Assembly (NCBI RefSeq): GCF_016906535.1
Contig: NC_057375.1
Location: 124,001 to 188,000 of the forward strand
Length of the DNA stretch: 64,000 nucleotides
Direction of reading: 5' to 3'
Source of the DNA: Rhizoctonia solani
Taxonomy: Eukaryota > Basidiomycota > Agaricomycetes > Cantharellales > Ceratobasidiaceae
In this document: positions 12,401-22,745 of the stretch, piece after piece
Layout: each line of letters starts with the position of its first letter
Position numbering within the stretch: position 1 is the first letter of the stretch
Notes under the pieces: model-generated
Database searches by the model: none
The model's input: only the letters and a program-made list of their open reading frames with translations
What the model was told of the DNA's origin: nothing
Translations under genes and position numbers: made by a program

Positions 12401-12852
12401 AAGGTGAGAGTGCGCATATTCCAATCAATTTCCGGGTTGTGGGCGCCCAACCACTTCAATCCCAGGATGGCGGCGTGAGACCCTGTGTTACATATAAGGA
12501 AAGTCTTGGTCATTTTCTTGCCATCAAGGGAGAAGGTTAGGAATGCCTTCTTCCAGATCTTGCCAGCCTGGGGGCTTGACCCATCAAGCATGGTAACAGT
12601 ACGGGGGTACGGGAGGTCTATTAGAGGGAGACAGAGTAGTTCCGCTGTACAGGGGTGTAAAAATGAGGAGGTGGCGCCTGAATCTATCAGGACTTCTAGG
12701 TTTTCCGCTTGTTTCTCTGGTGTAATAGAAATGGTGAAGAGCGGGGAGATTCTATTTGAGCTACTTGATATATTACATATTTCTATACAGCCAGAGTCCT
12801 TGGGGTCCTTGCGCGCGGCAGCAGGTACCCTTAGTCTTTTCCTGATTTGGGT
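9238..12852 (-). CDS. pol: Inner gypsy pol polyprotein (protease-RT-RNase H-integrase-chromodomain)
   Basis: The frame is open from about 12852 and has no need of the first Met at 12591, because the protease active site (LIDSGATSS) lies upstream of it near 12690. Then come RT (TKLDLRWGYNNV, catalytic YLDDILIYS near 11760), RNase H (LKTDASGAALG), integrase with an HHCC zinc site (HNSPLAGH, CETCQR) and an Asp-Asp-Glu core (SDRGRVFNN, SNGQTEQVN), and a chromodomain (KGYGSEENTWEP). It starts in the -1 frame relative to the end of gag and overlaps it by about 20 bp, so expression as Gag-Pol would need a -1 shift. Several positions usually Arg in this family are Cys: VDYCCLNN in RT, YNNVCVKEG, and DALSCRLD before integrase. 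The first is a conserved nucleotide-binding residue, so RT is probably inactive. Confidence 0.93.
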   Translation of the reverse strand, partial: TQIRKRLRVPAAARKDPKDSGCIEICNISSSSNRISPLFTISITPEKQAENLEVLIDSGATSSFLHPCTAELLCLPLIDLPYPRTVTMLDGSSPQAGKIWKKAFLTFSLDGKKMTKTFLICNTGSHAAILGLKWLGAHNPEIDWNMRTLTFPHAPPEHVAIAKEEEADQEPLEGVPSKYHQYAKVFGEEEFNKLPPHRHYNIGIELTEEGPLNSPLYSMTNAESTTLKDWLRDKLKAGKIQPSKLSISSPVMFVPKKDGSCRLVVDYCCLNNRTKKNVYPLPCPDDLMAQLRSAKVFTKLDLRWGYNNVCVKEGDKWKTAFRTKYGLYKSLVMTFGLTNAPAAFQHFMNKLFKDLLDVCVIIYLDDILIYSKDDATHTKHVHEVLRRLMENQLFCKASKCTFHVTSVEYLGIIVLDKGFSLDKLKIQAVQEWPTPTKVKEVQSFLGFANFLQRFVANFSHMARPLHNLVKKDTPWKWDAREQEAFQGLKDAITNAPVLHHANPTKPYFLKTDASGAALGSILSQRQEDGRLHPLGFLSESFKGAKQNYNTHDKELLAIIQSFEYWRIFLEGTLHPITVFTDHCNLEYWKESRTFNQRHAQWHLLLAGYNFQIVYRPGKQLGKPDALSCRLDHANVPPANQTMLPDPVFANIAQVIPEKELQRQIKAALDQDKSLEEILQFLQNKSKAPPSIKQAFKDYEMEAGLLFYQGQIVVPDVGTLRMDLLCIFHNSPLAGHPGRQQTLELVSRNYYWPGIRADTYWHVDSCETCQRIRKPKYASIPPQPLKLPSRPWQHVSYDMIVDLPRDGNNNSILVIIDSFTKYRIFVKCSKKLKAPKLAELFLEHVWKRHGMPEKTISDRGRVFNNKFLQALYKRLGIDPHFSSAYHPQSNGQTEQVNPSIEHFLRAYSGINQRDWTRWLPMAEFAYNNAVHSSTGKTPFKALYGWEPSLTLSNVPTDVPEANDLAQTMEAQWREVEAALQQSKTKMTAGEEGSPTVFEVGEEVWLNARNVNLKTLSPKLTEQRLGPFKVSEKISNHAYQLKLPSTMRIHNVFYVGLLSKVKRDDKRAFEKRPPPVTVDGEEEYKVEGITDMEERNGKWFFRVKWKGYGSEENTWEPRENLKNAEKILKNFEKEMKKKALGAAKALRGGQCRRHDRYQGIYSHFLEFKQRQTDNLFNHVTLALISYTKRQATSPSALTSAHVATST

Positions 12853-14188
12853 TCAGACTCTTTGCCAACCTTGGCGACTTCTTTCTTGGCACTTTCCTCC
12901 TTAGGCGTGGCTTTCCAGCCGGTGCGGCATTCCGCAAACTTGTGGCCCGATTTGCCGCACTTGATACATAGGCCTTCAGCCCGGCGGTGGTTTTGTTCCT
13001 CCTCAGAGACAAAGTTGGGATTGCTGGAGAGGCGCCCTGGTCTTGTGGCCTGTTGGCCGGTACTCGCCCCCTACTGGGGGTGGAGGAAGAGGTTCCAGGC
13101 TTACTACCCTTAGGCAGGTGGCTGGCGCGCTCCTCTTGGAGGGCGTTATCAATGACCAGAGCTGCATTTTGCAGCTCAAGGAGGGTGGTTGGGCGTTGTT
13201 CACGGGTGGCAATGAGGCGGCTAACTTCCCAGTGGAGGCCTTGTGCGAATTGCCCACGGAGGGCGGCGTTGTTCCAATCCAGGTCCATGGCAATGGTCCT
13301 GAATTTTGTGATGTACTCAGCGCAGGTGCCTGTCTGAGTAAGGTGGGTGATTTGCCGCTCTGCAGCCCTTGTAGCGTCCGGGTTCCCAAATGCAGCCAGG
13401 AATTCCCTCCTGAAGTCCTCAACTGTTTGGATGATGGCCCTGTGGGACCCTAGTTGGTCAAGGTGGGGGTGTGCCCATGCCCCTGCTGTATCCTTCATGT
13501 TCATTAGAAGGAACAAAAGTACCTCCTGATCCGTTGGGAACATGCGCTGGTTGAGGCGGACCCATGCCATCATTCTTGTGAGCCATTGTTGTGACTCATT
13601 CCCAATTTTCCCCGTGTAAGCATTGGGGTGATCTACCTTGACGGGGGCTTGGTATGCGGCTACTGGAGCCGCTGGCTGAGGGGCAACGGGGGAGCGGAGC
13701 CTGATAGGCAAAGGTGGAGCGGGAGTTTGGACTCTTGGGGGGGCCCGGACAGGAGTTGGTTGGGCAAAGGTGATGGGGGGCTTGGTGGGGTTGGCCCAGG
13801 CAATGAGGGGCGCACTAGGCGCTGGAAGAGGGTTGGCTTTGGATAGGGGCCTGGGCGTGGCTTCAATTGCCGGTGGTTTCCGGTCTTCTGGTGTGTGGGG
13901 TTGGGGCCCATTGCTAGCCTCAATGCGAGTGAGGGTTTGGTCAACTGCTCCCATCCAGTCTTGGGCTTCCTGGTTGACTTCCTTGATTTCCTTGAGTTCT
14001 TGCTTGAGCCGGATGACTTGGTTTTGCAATCCCAGGAGGAGGGAGATTGCGCGGCTGAGGGATATTTCCCCGTAGACCTCTGGTTTGAGGCTCCCTGACT
14101 CATTGGCGGTTGCCTGAAGAGTGGGTCCCAACTCTCCTTGATCAAGAGGGGATTGGGGACAAGCGGTGCTCCGGGAACGGGTTGCCAT
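12831..14188 (-). pseudogene. gag: Inner gypsy gag with a frame break
   Basis: The frame from Met at 14188 encodes a coiled-coil N-terminus, a Pro-rich linker and the capsid-like region (MFPTDQEVLLFLLMNMKD, LDQLGSHRAIIQTVEDFRRE). Near 13075, within a run of five G on the coding strand, the homologous frame changes by -1. The new frame encodes the CCHC zinc knuckle CIKCGKSGHKFAEC (12968-12927) and ends at TAA 12831-12833. Without the shift the first frame runs to a stop near 12771 with no zinc knuckle. A one-base indel in the G run is the simplest reading. Confidence 0.85.
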
Positions 14189-14681
14189 CTCATGGGGATA
14201 TGAGTGGCCTTGGTGGGAAGTGGCGTGTTGGGAGGCGCGGGAGGAAGCGCAAGAGGGGGTGCGTGATGTAATGGTGGGCGAGTAGGGGAAATGGTGCCTA
14301 TAACAGGACTTATGGGTTGCTTTTTTGTTCTGGCGCTAAGAACTTGCATCAACCGCCTAGCATTGGACAGTCCCTATTGACCAATCAACTGCCGTGTACG
14401 GGCGTGATGTGGAACAGGTTTTCTGCAAGCGGGTGGATCTGCTGACTAGTTCCGCTGACAAAGGGTGCGGTGACCGTGGGTATGCGGACAATTAGAACCT
14501 GTCTGCCTTATAGCAATTTGGTACTACCTGGGGCCAACGCTAGTTTGATTATTGATAGCAAAAGGCAAGCCCAATCAGGTGATTTCCCTTGTGCTAGTAC
14601 AGGGGGCCTTCTTGTTTGTTGGGTCTGAGTGATTGTGCTTGGTGGGCACGGTTTGCAACCAACTTAAGGTTGATTACCTAG
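14189..14681 (-). other. Leader of the inner gypsy element
   Basis: The stretch between gag and the upstream LTR has no conserved frame. No clear primer-binding site complementary to a common tRNA 3' end was recognised directly inside the LTR (element sense CTAGGTAATCAACC). The same leader is present in the outer element at about 15280-15809. Confidence 0.5.
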
Positions 14682-15274
14682 TGTCCTAGACGTCTGTTAG
14701 GGCGTCGAGGGGGATGGCGCTTGTGGCCAGGGCATACAATGAGAAAGTTGCTATAAGGCAACAACAAACCTAACTACGGCAACAAGCAGCTATCCTATGA
14801 CAACCAGACCGCTTAAGGCGGTGACGGGTTATCTAAGTACAATGACAAAGCCGCTTAAGGCGGTGTGGGCTACCTAAGTGACTATACTAAGTATTTACTG
14901 GGCTATAAGGCCCTTGTACACTGAGTGGGATGCAACAAGAGGTAATTGACCTGGGTGTTACCATGGTTGGTTGGCCTCCTTATATATTCTACAAGCTAGC
15001 TAATTACAAATGTACCATATCAAATACTGTATCAAATAAGAACCCTGCTCTGCAGTTGGCCTTACTCATGCATACGTGTCACTGACGTGTCATGGTGATG
15101 TCATCAGGTGGAGGTGGCTACGTGTGCTGAAGTAAGTGTGGAAGGGGACGTGGCTTGGCGCTTAGTGTATGATATAAGCGCCAAAGTCACGTGATTGAAA
15201 AGGTTGTCCGTTTGTCTTTGTTTAAATTCGAGAAAATGGGAATAAATTCCCTGGTATCGATTGTGTCTACAACA
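14682..15274 (-). repeat. Inner gypsy element 5' LTR
   Basis: This partner of 8816-9408 has identical length. The element's transcription would run leftwards out of this copy. Confidence 0.95.
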
Positions 15275-15809
15275 GGGAGCGGGTTCAAGAGGGCGGCCGG
15301 GAGCGGGTTGCCATGGGATGTGTGGGATAGGAGCGGCCAGCGTGGGAAGAGGCCCGCAAGGAAGAGCAAGTGGGAGTGCGCAAGGTAATGGTGGGCAAGT
15401 GCGGGGGATGGGGCTATACAGCCAAGGTGCCTATGTCAGGACTTATGAGCGCTCTATTGCATTATACGCTAAGAACCTGCGTCAAACAACCTAGCATTGA
15501 ACAGTAAGTGTAGCTAATCACAGCTGTGGACAGGCGTGATGTAGTACCTAGTCTCTGCAAGCAGGTGTATCTGCTGTCTGGTTCCGCTAGCAAAGGGTGC
15601 GGCAACTGTGTGGTATGCGGGCAATAGGGTTAGCCTGCCTTATAGCAATTTGCTACTACGTGGGACCAACAGCTCTTTGATTATTCCAGCTGAAAGGGGA
15701 GTCCAATCACGTGATTTTGCTTGTGCTAGTACAGGTAACCTTCTTGGTGGTTGGTGCTTAGTGGTTGTTGCAGAATGGTTTTGTAACCAACGTAAGGTTG
15801 ATTACCTAG

Positions 15810-16383
15810 TGTCCTAGACGTCCTTAAGGGGCGTTGAGGTAGTGGGCGCTTGTGGCCATATAGAGCTAAGTATGAACCGCGTAAGGCAGCAAGGGGGTCT
15901 ACCTACAACAACAAACTAACTAACTACGGCGGCTAGACGCTATAAGGCGTTGACAAACAACCTAAGTACAGTGAGGACAATGCTTATGGCGTGTATCTAA
16001 GTGTTTACCAGCTGTAAGGCCTTGTACAGTGTGTAGAGTGCAACAAGAGGTAATTGACCTGGGTGTTACCATGGTTGGTTGGCCTCCTTATATATTACAG
16101 AGCTACCTAATTACAAATACAATCTATATGCAAAACCATATCAAATAAGAACCCCAATCCGCAGTTGGCCTTACTCATGCATACGTGTCACTGACGTGTC
16201 ATAGTGATGTCATCAGGTGGAGGTGGCTACGTATGCTGAGGTAAGCGTGGATGGGGACGTGGCTTGGCGCTTAGCGTATGATATAAGCGCCAAAGTCACG
16301 TGATCAAAAATGTTGTCCGTTTGCCTTTGTTTAAAACCAAGAAAATGGGAATAAATTCCCTGGTATTGATTGTGTCTACAACA
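15810..16383 (-). repeat. Outer gypsy element 5' LTR
   Basis: This partner of 5512-6085 has the same length (574 bp) and differs from it at only a handful of positions, for example GTGGCCATATAG against GTGGCCGTATAG. Confidence 0.93.
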
Positions 16384-17600
16384 ACAACACAAAGCCAGCA
16401 GTCTTAGACTCACCAGCCAAGGATTTCAACTTGAGGAACAACATTTGGTCAAGGAAAAATACTGTGAGTAAAATTTATTCCTGTGCACTCTATATCTGAC
16501 TTAGCTTTATCAGAAACTTGGGACCCATATCAGACAACAACAGCATTTATTGGGAGATGATGCTAAATTTCAGGCATCAAAATATGACACCTACAAGACC
16601 ATTGGTGCAATGTCTGATGACAAACATGTTGACTTGGTGAACAAGAAAGGCAAACCATTACAACATTCATATTGCATGCATATGATTTCTTGAGTCAGGA
16701 AGTAAGTGACCTATGTCAAACAGGAATGCAATGGTTTGCTTACCTAGTGCAGAAATTAACAGATGATTGACTGTTGTGATGCAATTGACAGGGTTCCTGA
16801 TCCAACAAAGGCTTTGAAGAAGGTCATATGGCAGCATGGTTCTTTCCAATCAGACCTGCCTCCCAAGGCTAAGATTGCAGGAGGCCTTTGTACATGGATG
16901 ATAAAACCAGAGATTCTGGCAGCCAATCCACAGTGGATTACTGAAGGTTATGTCTATAGGAGCAGACCCAAATGGGGCAAAGCTGAAGGCAAGGAGCAAG
17001 CAACGCACAAGCCAAAGAAGCTAAAATTCAAGGCAAATCCAGACTTACAAGCAGTCCAACAAACACAAGGTGTATGGCTTGAGGCTAAGCAGAAGTACAC
17101 AAATTGGATGAAATCTTGGGCATATGGAACCAAAGCTGGTGGTAGTGAGTCATGTCTGTCTTAAATGGCCTTAAACATACTTGCCTTGAAGAGTTTCAAG
17201 TTTCTCTCATTTTCTTACTGTAAATATGTTCATAAAATTTGAGTCTATTATGTATATTATTCTGATCACTGTTGATGTGCAATATGAGCCAAGATTGATA
17301 AAGCAAAAGACATGGTCAATGTCACATACCAAGTGGGTCTAAACAGCTTTGTAATCACCTCCTCCCTCCTCCCAATCCATCTCTGTGATGTCAAATAGTT
17401 TGCTTCCAGTCTTTAGGCAAAGCAATTATCAATATGTAAGAGCCTAAATAATTGGTGAGAAACTACTTACACAATCATAGGCAACAATGATTTGAAGGTG
17501 CTCAGCAGATCCACGCATCTCAAATTGTCCAGTTACCACAGGCAAGACCAATTGGTTGGGAGAGACCACTTCAATTGGGTAGGATGAATTGTTGTTAGCC

Positions 17601-18171
17601 TGTTGTAGACACACTTGATACCAGGGATTTTATTCTGATTTTCTCGAATTTAAACAAAGACAAACAGACAACATTTTCAATCACGTGACCTTGGCGCTTA
17701 TATCATACACTAAGCGCCAAGCCATGTCCCCATCTGCGCTTAATCAGCATATGTAGCCACCTCCACCTATGACGTCATCATGACACGTCAGTGACACGTA
17801 TGCATGAGTAAGACCAACTGCAGAGCAGGGGTTCTTATTGGTTATAGTTTTGCATATGTTGTATTTGTAAATAGCTCCCTCTTGTAATATATAAGGAGGC
17901 CAACCAACCATGGTAACACCCAGGTTGATTACCTCTTGTTGCATCACCCATTGTACAAGGGCCTTACAGCCCAGCAAGCACTTAGTCATACGCCTTAAGC
18001 GTTGGTCTCACTGTACATACATAGTTTGCTGCTGCCTTATAGCGTGTGGTCATTGTAGTTAGGTAGCTTGTTGTTGTAGGTAGTACCTTCACTGCCTTAC
18101 GCAGTTTTCACTTAGTTCCATACAGCCACAAGCGCCTGCTGCCTTGACACCCCTTAAGGACATCTAGGACA
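17601..18171 (+). mobile_element. Gypsy solo LTR inside the Tnp2 gene
   Basis: This 571-bp segment is the reverse complement of the outer/inner gypsy LTR family, starting TGTTGTAGACAC and ending TCTAGGACA. It is flanked by TAGCC (17596-17600 and 18172-18176). Removing it with one TAGCC rejoins a transposase exon in frame. No internal element sequence remains, so it results from LTR-LTR recombination. Confidence 0.93.
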
Positions 18172-18371
18172 TAGCCACATAGTAGCCTAGATTGTTGGCA
18201 CTAAAAAAAATTCTGTAATTAATCAAAGTTCATCACAAGGTGACTTACTATAGAGACCATGGCAGAAGTGGGATGTTGTCCATATTCAACTGTGAGACCA
18301 ATGTGCATGTCTTGGGTACTTCCCCTGGAACTTCAACTTGGAAGTGCCACTGTATTTTGACAGGCCAGTGC

Positions 18372-19699
18372 TGTTATAGAGTAGGGTTTTAGGGACTATG
18401 TAATTAAGTACAAAAATATAATAAGTGATTAATAGATCAATTATATATGGATATAAAAGGCAATAGACTAGCTATATGAGGGTAAATTAGGTTAGTAATC
18501 AGGGTGATCCCTACACTTAACAAGTAATCAAGCAATTACTGCAGATGCAGGTGGTTGGTTATGATTATACCTATAGTATGAAAGTTAGTATTGAGTCTTA
18601 GTTACCTACTACAATTTATCTGGATTTGTTAGTAATTTATTTGACTGAGATTGCACTAAATTAAAGTGTATATGCCGCTTTCAAGGCCTTAAACTCTCCC
18701 AACTGACTTACTCAAGAGGTTCAGGGTTGCCCTAGAGCCTTTCCTAGCTACCCAGTATCTGTTGGGACCTTGCTAGAGGCTATATGCGCCAAGATGCCTT
18801 ACAGGTTAAGTTCAGTGAGCTTAAGAGGCTAAGAAAGCAAAATAAGACACTCTAAACTAAGTAAAGAAGATCTAATAGATCTTCAAGTTCACACAAGGGG
18901 TAAGAATGGGATGAAAAGAAGATGTATTCAAAGGGTCTCCCTCAAGGGCTTTATATACCCCAGAGGGAGAACAAATAACTATATACATGATATACAAAAG
19001 AGGAAGTTACATGAGAGGTACAGTCTGAGCTATTTGATACATCAAGACCAATTAGTCCCAATAAGTCCTAGTGGGATAGACTCAAGGCTATTTACAGAAT
19101 GTTCTAGAGCATACATGACTAAATTACATTAGTGTGAATGCTAAAAATAACCTTGAGGCAAGGTAGGATCTCATAGAAAAAGCTAGAAACTTAAATGGTT
19201 AGTATCTACATCAATTTGGCTGAGAATCAGACAATTCCTTTTTGGGAACTGAGATGCTGGAGCCTCCAACCTATTGGTATTTGCCCGCATAGTAATATGC
19301 CTATTTCCCGCCAAGATATTGGCATTGGCGCGCCCTGCCAACCTTTGGCGCTTGCATGCTTACTTGCACTTGTTCTATGGTCTGTAAGTACCGTTCCTAC
19401 ATATGAATGTATAATACAAAAAATGCTATAAATCATAAAAATAATAGTATAATCATTCCGCATGATTAGATGTGTCTATATGCAAGCGCAATGAGGAAAT
19501 AAAGTATAAAAGGTCTTGTAGCACTGTCAGTTTCCAAATATAGTAATGCCTATGCCCATATTTGGATAGAGCAAGTATGATTACTACAGTTTGCACTATT
19601 CACTATTGGCAATTAGGGGCGCATATGTCTAAATTAGTCATTCCATAACAAGCGCCCAGCTGCAGTCAAAATTAAAGTGTATTGATTGGATTGTGAGCA
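18372..19699 (-). mobile_element. LTR-like insertion inside the Tnp2 gene
   Basis: This 1328-bp non-coding segment begins TGTTATAGAG and ends TTGTGAGCA on the plus strand, with GTGC directly outside both ends (18368-18371 and 19700-19703). Removing it with one GTGC joins the two halves of a transposase exon in frame, reading CESLHWPVKIQ after a 51-bp intron. A TATA box on the minus strand (GGGGTATATAAAG near 18960) suggests a solo LTR in minus orientation. The 4-bp duplication is shorter than the 5 bp seen elsewhere in the window. Confidence 0.75.
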
Positions 19700-22600
19700 G
19701 TGCAAGGACTCACAGCTGTAACATATAGTATTTTGATAGACAAAATGAAGTTGTCAAACTGACTTGTGTGATTGGAAGGCTTCTCCTGCCTGTTCAAAAG
19801 CAAGGTCACTCACTAAGTCTTGATGAGGCCACTTAGCTTGAGCAAATCCCAGTACAGCCAGATAAATATTGCCAGTTTTGTCAAGTGAGCAGAGATCAAT
19901 AAAGTTTGAAGGAACAGTTGAGGGTTTGATTATAGGGCGCTTGCCATGCAACAACTTGGCCATAGTGAGCAAAGTTCCACAATCCTCAACATTTTGAGAG
20001 AGTTGTTCTAGAACAGCTCTTTCTTCAGGTGAAGTATTGTCTGGGAGGCATTCAAGCTAAGAGGAATTAGAGCATATTAGTGTGCATGAATGTCAGTGAG
20101 TTAAATTCAAAGATACAGACATAGTTATGCAGCTGGTGTGTGCGTATCCACCACCAGGCCAAGCTTGTATCAATGTTGTCTGGGTGGTAATTAAGCTCAA
20201 CTTGTTCTAGAACCCCATTAAAGCATTCATAAGGAAATAGCCACCATGAATAGCAAGGACCAAACACCTTGAAGTATTATCAGAGATGCATTGCAAAGTG
20301 GTGGTTTGGCTGGAGCCAGACACGTAATTGAAGGAGCCCTTTGCAGTAGTGCTGCATATACTGTTTGGCTTGCTTGATATCTGGCATATATGCAATCCAG
20401 GATGTGAATAGATGCTGTTAAATAAACAATACAATCCCAAATTGACTTTGGATCTTGCATGAACATTGGCTTTTTGCTAGCCTGAGGAGGCACAGCAGGG
20501 GCTGTGTCTGCAATTTGATCAAAGCAATTCCACCAGCTTATCCAGAGAGCAACTGGTAGTACGGAAATCAAGCAGCACCATTCACCTGCCTTGCAATGAT
20601 CAAGGGATGACAATGTTGGCAACTTATATATTGAATTGTTAAGCATATTATTAGCTTGACCAGTGAGACAACTTACAGGTGAACAACCAATTTGGCTAGG
20701 CCAAACTAGAGCACCAAGAAAGGATTCAAATAATTCTTCCTGTTGGGTATTCAGTAAGTACCCGTCCTCTATAACATTGCACCACAACTGGTTGACAATC
20801 CCTAAAATATTTGAAGTTAGCACTGGCCTGGTCAAGCCAATTAAACTTACCAAGATATAGACAATGCATTGGATTGAGGGGAGCCAAGCCATAAGGCATC
20901 CAGCCCAGGAGTTCATTGAAGGCAGACCATCAAATGCCATAATCCTTGGCAATGCAAGCCCTTGCCCTGGGGCTGCTGGTAGACTCTTTTGAGAGTTGTA
21001 AAATATTGTACTCATCAGCATAGACAAATTCTGTTTTTACAAGTAGTTATAGATATAAGCTTTTCCAATGTTTAAGTCAACATACTCACCCAATGGGTCA
21101 TATGCCTTTGCTTGTGGGTTGTTGAGATCCGCAGTATTCTTATTACAGTTGCATCCAGGCCCTTTGCTATGTGAGTGTGCTGGAATCTTGTTAAATTTGG
21201 AACGTGCAGGTATGTCTGCTCCCAGTAATGTTGGATACGAGTAGAGCCGTTCCACTGCCTGCGGAAGGTTCTCTTGATAGACGTGAACTGCAACTCCTAG
21301 AAACGCATGGTTAAGTGGAAAAAATTGTAAGACCAAAGAATAAAAAGAGGGGTTTTACCGGCATACAAACGCTTAAAGGACTCAACTATGGGTTCAAGGA
21401 CAAAATTCAAGTCTTCAAGGTGAGGTTCTTTTGGGCCAGTAATCACACAAGCCAAGATTACATTATGAACGTGATATTGGGCGTATCGGGGTAAGTTCAA
21501 GATTGCAAGATAAATAGCACCGGAGCTGCGTTTTTTTGATACGCGGAACCAGTTGATATTCAAGGCTGCAAAGAGTCCGTAGCCCAAGCTTGAGACGCGC
21601 ATATTGCTTCCCGGAGTTATTGGTTCATCAGCCACTGTCCCATCATGTCGAAAAACCCGCCTGAGACCTACGCGAGCTGACTTCCAAACAGACCCATCGG
21701 AAATGTCGTAGTAGGTATTGGGAGGGCGCTCCCGTACACTAGCTTCTGAGCCTTTCTTGAGAAGCCGCACAAATGTTGGTCGAAGCAGCATGTGCCGAAG
21801 TGATGGAATAATCTTCATGTAAAGTAATACTTTAGCGGGTATTTTCTTTGGTTTTCCATTTCTAGTTTTGATCTTCATGTAGCTCCCAGAGCAGCTAGGG
21901 CGTTCTCTAGTACAAGTAGCTAGGAGGTCTGCTGCCAGAACATCCTCCATAGAGTATCGCATATAGCATTTGTCGCATATAGGAACCTGCTGTAATAATC
22001 CAGAAGTGTTGAGTCCAAGATGTCGGCGAACCGACTTGAGGGTGGTTAAAGGTTTGATATGATCAGGAATGCCACCAGGAATGAGCCGGAGAGCTATTAG
22101 AGTATTCTTGAGATTTATTTCGGCGTCGCGAACGGGATGCTTGCGTACAACGTGATCGGCAAGAGCATTAAGATAGGCAAAGCGGAGTGCGGGCGGGTCA
22201 TTCAAGGTGTGTGAGAACTCATATGAGGACTCCGATTTGTCCGAGTCATATTCCACTTCCAGTGACGGCGAAGGGAGAGGTGGACTTGGGGTACGAAGCC
22301 TTTGTTGTGAGTTGTGCAGGGGCTCGGGTGCCGGTGGAGGATCATTGACAGGGTCGAGTGGTATCTCGAGCTCTGGTTTGGGTACATTGTTGTGAGAAAA
22401 CGGCTCTATTAAGGCGTTAACCACTGTCATGAAGTTAAGGATAATGAATAAAGACAGACCTTGTACGAATTCGTCCTCATCCATTAAAAGATCTCCCCCT
22501 TCGCATATTTCTGGTCCTTTTGGAGCGGGGAGAAGCGGCTGGGTTTGAGGCTTGCCTTTCTGAATCCCCTCGTCCTAGACGTTCAAGGGCGGGGCCGCAT

Positions 22601-22745
22601 CGACATTGGCCCGAAACTTAGCTTGATAAGCGATACAAGCTTGTAAGGCCTTCTCAATAGTTTGGTGTTGATGCCAGGCCGAGTATTTGAGTAAACTGTA
22701 GCCCTTAGGCTTCTTCCTACAAGGCGTACACTTGCACTCCCGGTA

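Larger units (their letters stand above)
8816..15274 (-). mobile_element. Inner full-length Ty3/gypsy chromovirus
   Basis: Two 593-bp LTRs (8816-9408 and 14682-15274) with TGT/ACA ends enclose gag and pol on the minus strand. A perfect GGGAG duplication flanks it (8811-8815 and 15275-15279). The purine tract adjacent to the 3' LTR reads as AGAGGGGGCAG on the minus strand. Protein order is gag, protease, reverse transcriptase, RNase H, integrase, chromodomain, which defines a chromovirus. It belongs to the same family as the outer element but a different subfamily by LTR sequence. Its gag has a frame break and its RT has altered key residues, so it is structurally complete but probably inactive. 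Confidence 0.95.
5512..16383 (-). mobile_element. Outer Ty3/gypsy chromovirus, internally deleted
   Basis: It is bounded by 574-bp LTRs (5512-6085 and 15810-16383) that start and end TGT/ACA and flanked by a perfect ACAAC duplication (5507-5511 and 16384-16388). Inside, on the minus strand, are a pol 3' end, a short integrase stretch fused to gag, and the leader next to the upstream LTR. A deletion at about 8105-8113 removed everything between the middle of integrase and the middle of gag. Two later insertions sit inside it: a solo LTR (6795-8027) and a complete related element (8816-15274). It cannot move autonomously. Confidence 0.92.
4596..17164 (+). pseudogene. CACTA accessory coiled-coil gene, split by a retrotransposon
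   Basis: The first exon (about 4596-4881 or longer) encodes a heptad-rich segment beginning HLKTAEREIETQQ, typical of a coiled coil. A 50-bp GT-AG intron (4882-4931) joins it in phase to an exon encoding KGRVKKLLHQFKWDKLYNSP and more. That exon breaks at 5511, where the outer gypsy element sits. Dropping the element and one ACAAC copy continues the frame as APHN-NTKPAVLDSP up to a GTGAGT donor near 16465. Further open exons follow (about 16515-16690 and 16763-17164), including TWMIKPEILAANPQW. The family was not recognised. Position beside a Tnp2 transposase suggests an element-encoded partner such as a TIR-binding protein, as in plant CACTA elements (inference). It is inactive now because of the 10.9-kb insertion. 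Confidence 0.65.
17339..22745 (-). pseudogene. Tnp2-type transposase of the CACTA element
   Basis: Exons were read from right to left. An N-terminal zinc motif (ECKCTPC, near 22730) leads through an in-frame TAG (22575-22577) into the main exon. That exon contains LKSVRRHLGL, CDKCYMRY, then GAIYLAILNLPRYAQY and ITGPKEPHLEDLNFVLEPIV (about 21370-21530), the signature of basidiomycete Tnp2 transposases. Later exons keep FESFLGALVWPSQIG and AGEWCCLISVLPVALWISW. The C-terminal exons carry two insertions whose removal rejoins the frame: NCESLHWPVKIQWHF across 18372-19699 and GYYVANNNSSYP across 17601-18171. The last exon encodes TGSKLFDITEMDWEE and ends at TAG 17339-17341. A further 5' exon near 22790-22900 is possible. 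The premature stop and the insertions make it inactive. Confidence 0.82.

Noticed and set aside
13070..13080. Programmed -1 frameshift inside gag at the G run
   Set aside because: There is no canonical slippery heptamer in the zero frame, and a shift inside gag before the zinc knuckle would be unusual; an indel is simpler.
12256..14098. Plus-strand frames within the inner gypsy element
   Set aside because: Antisense shadows of gag and pol without conserved motifs.
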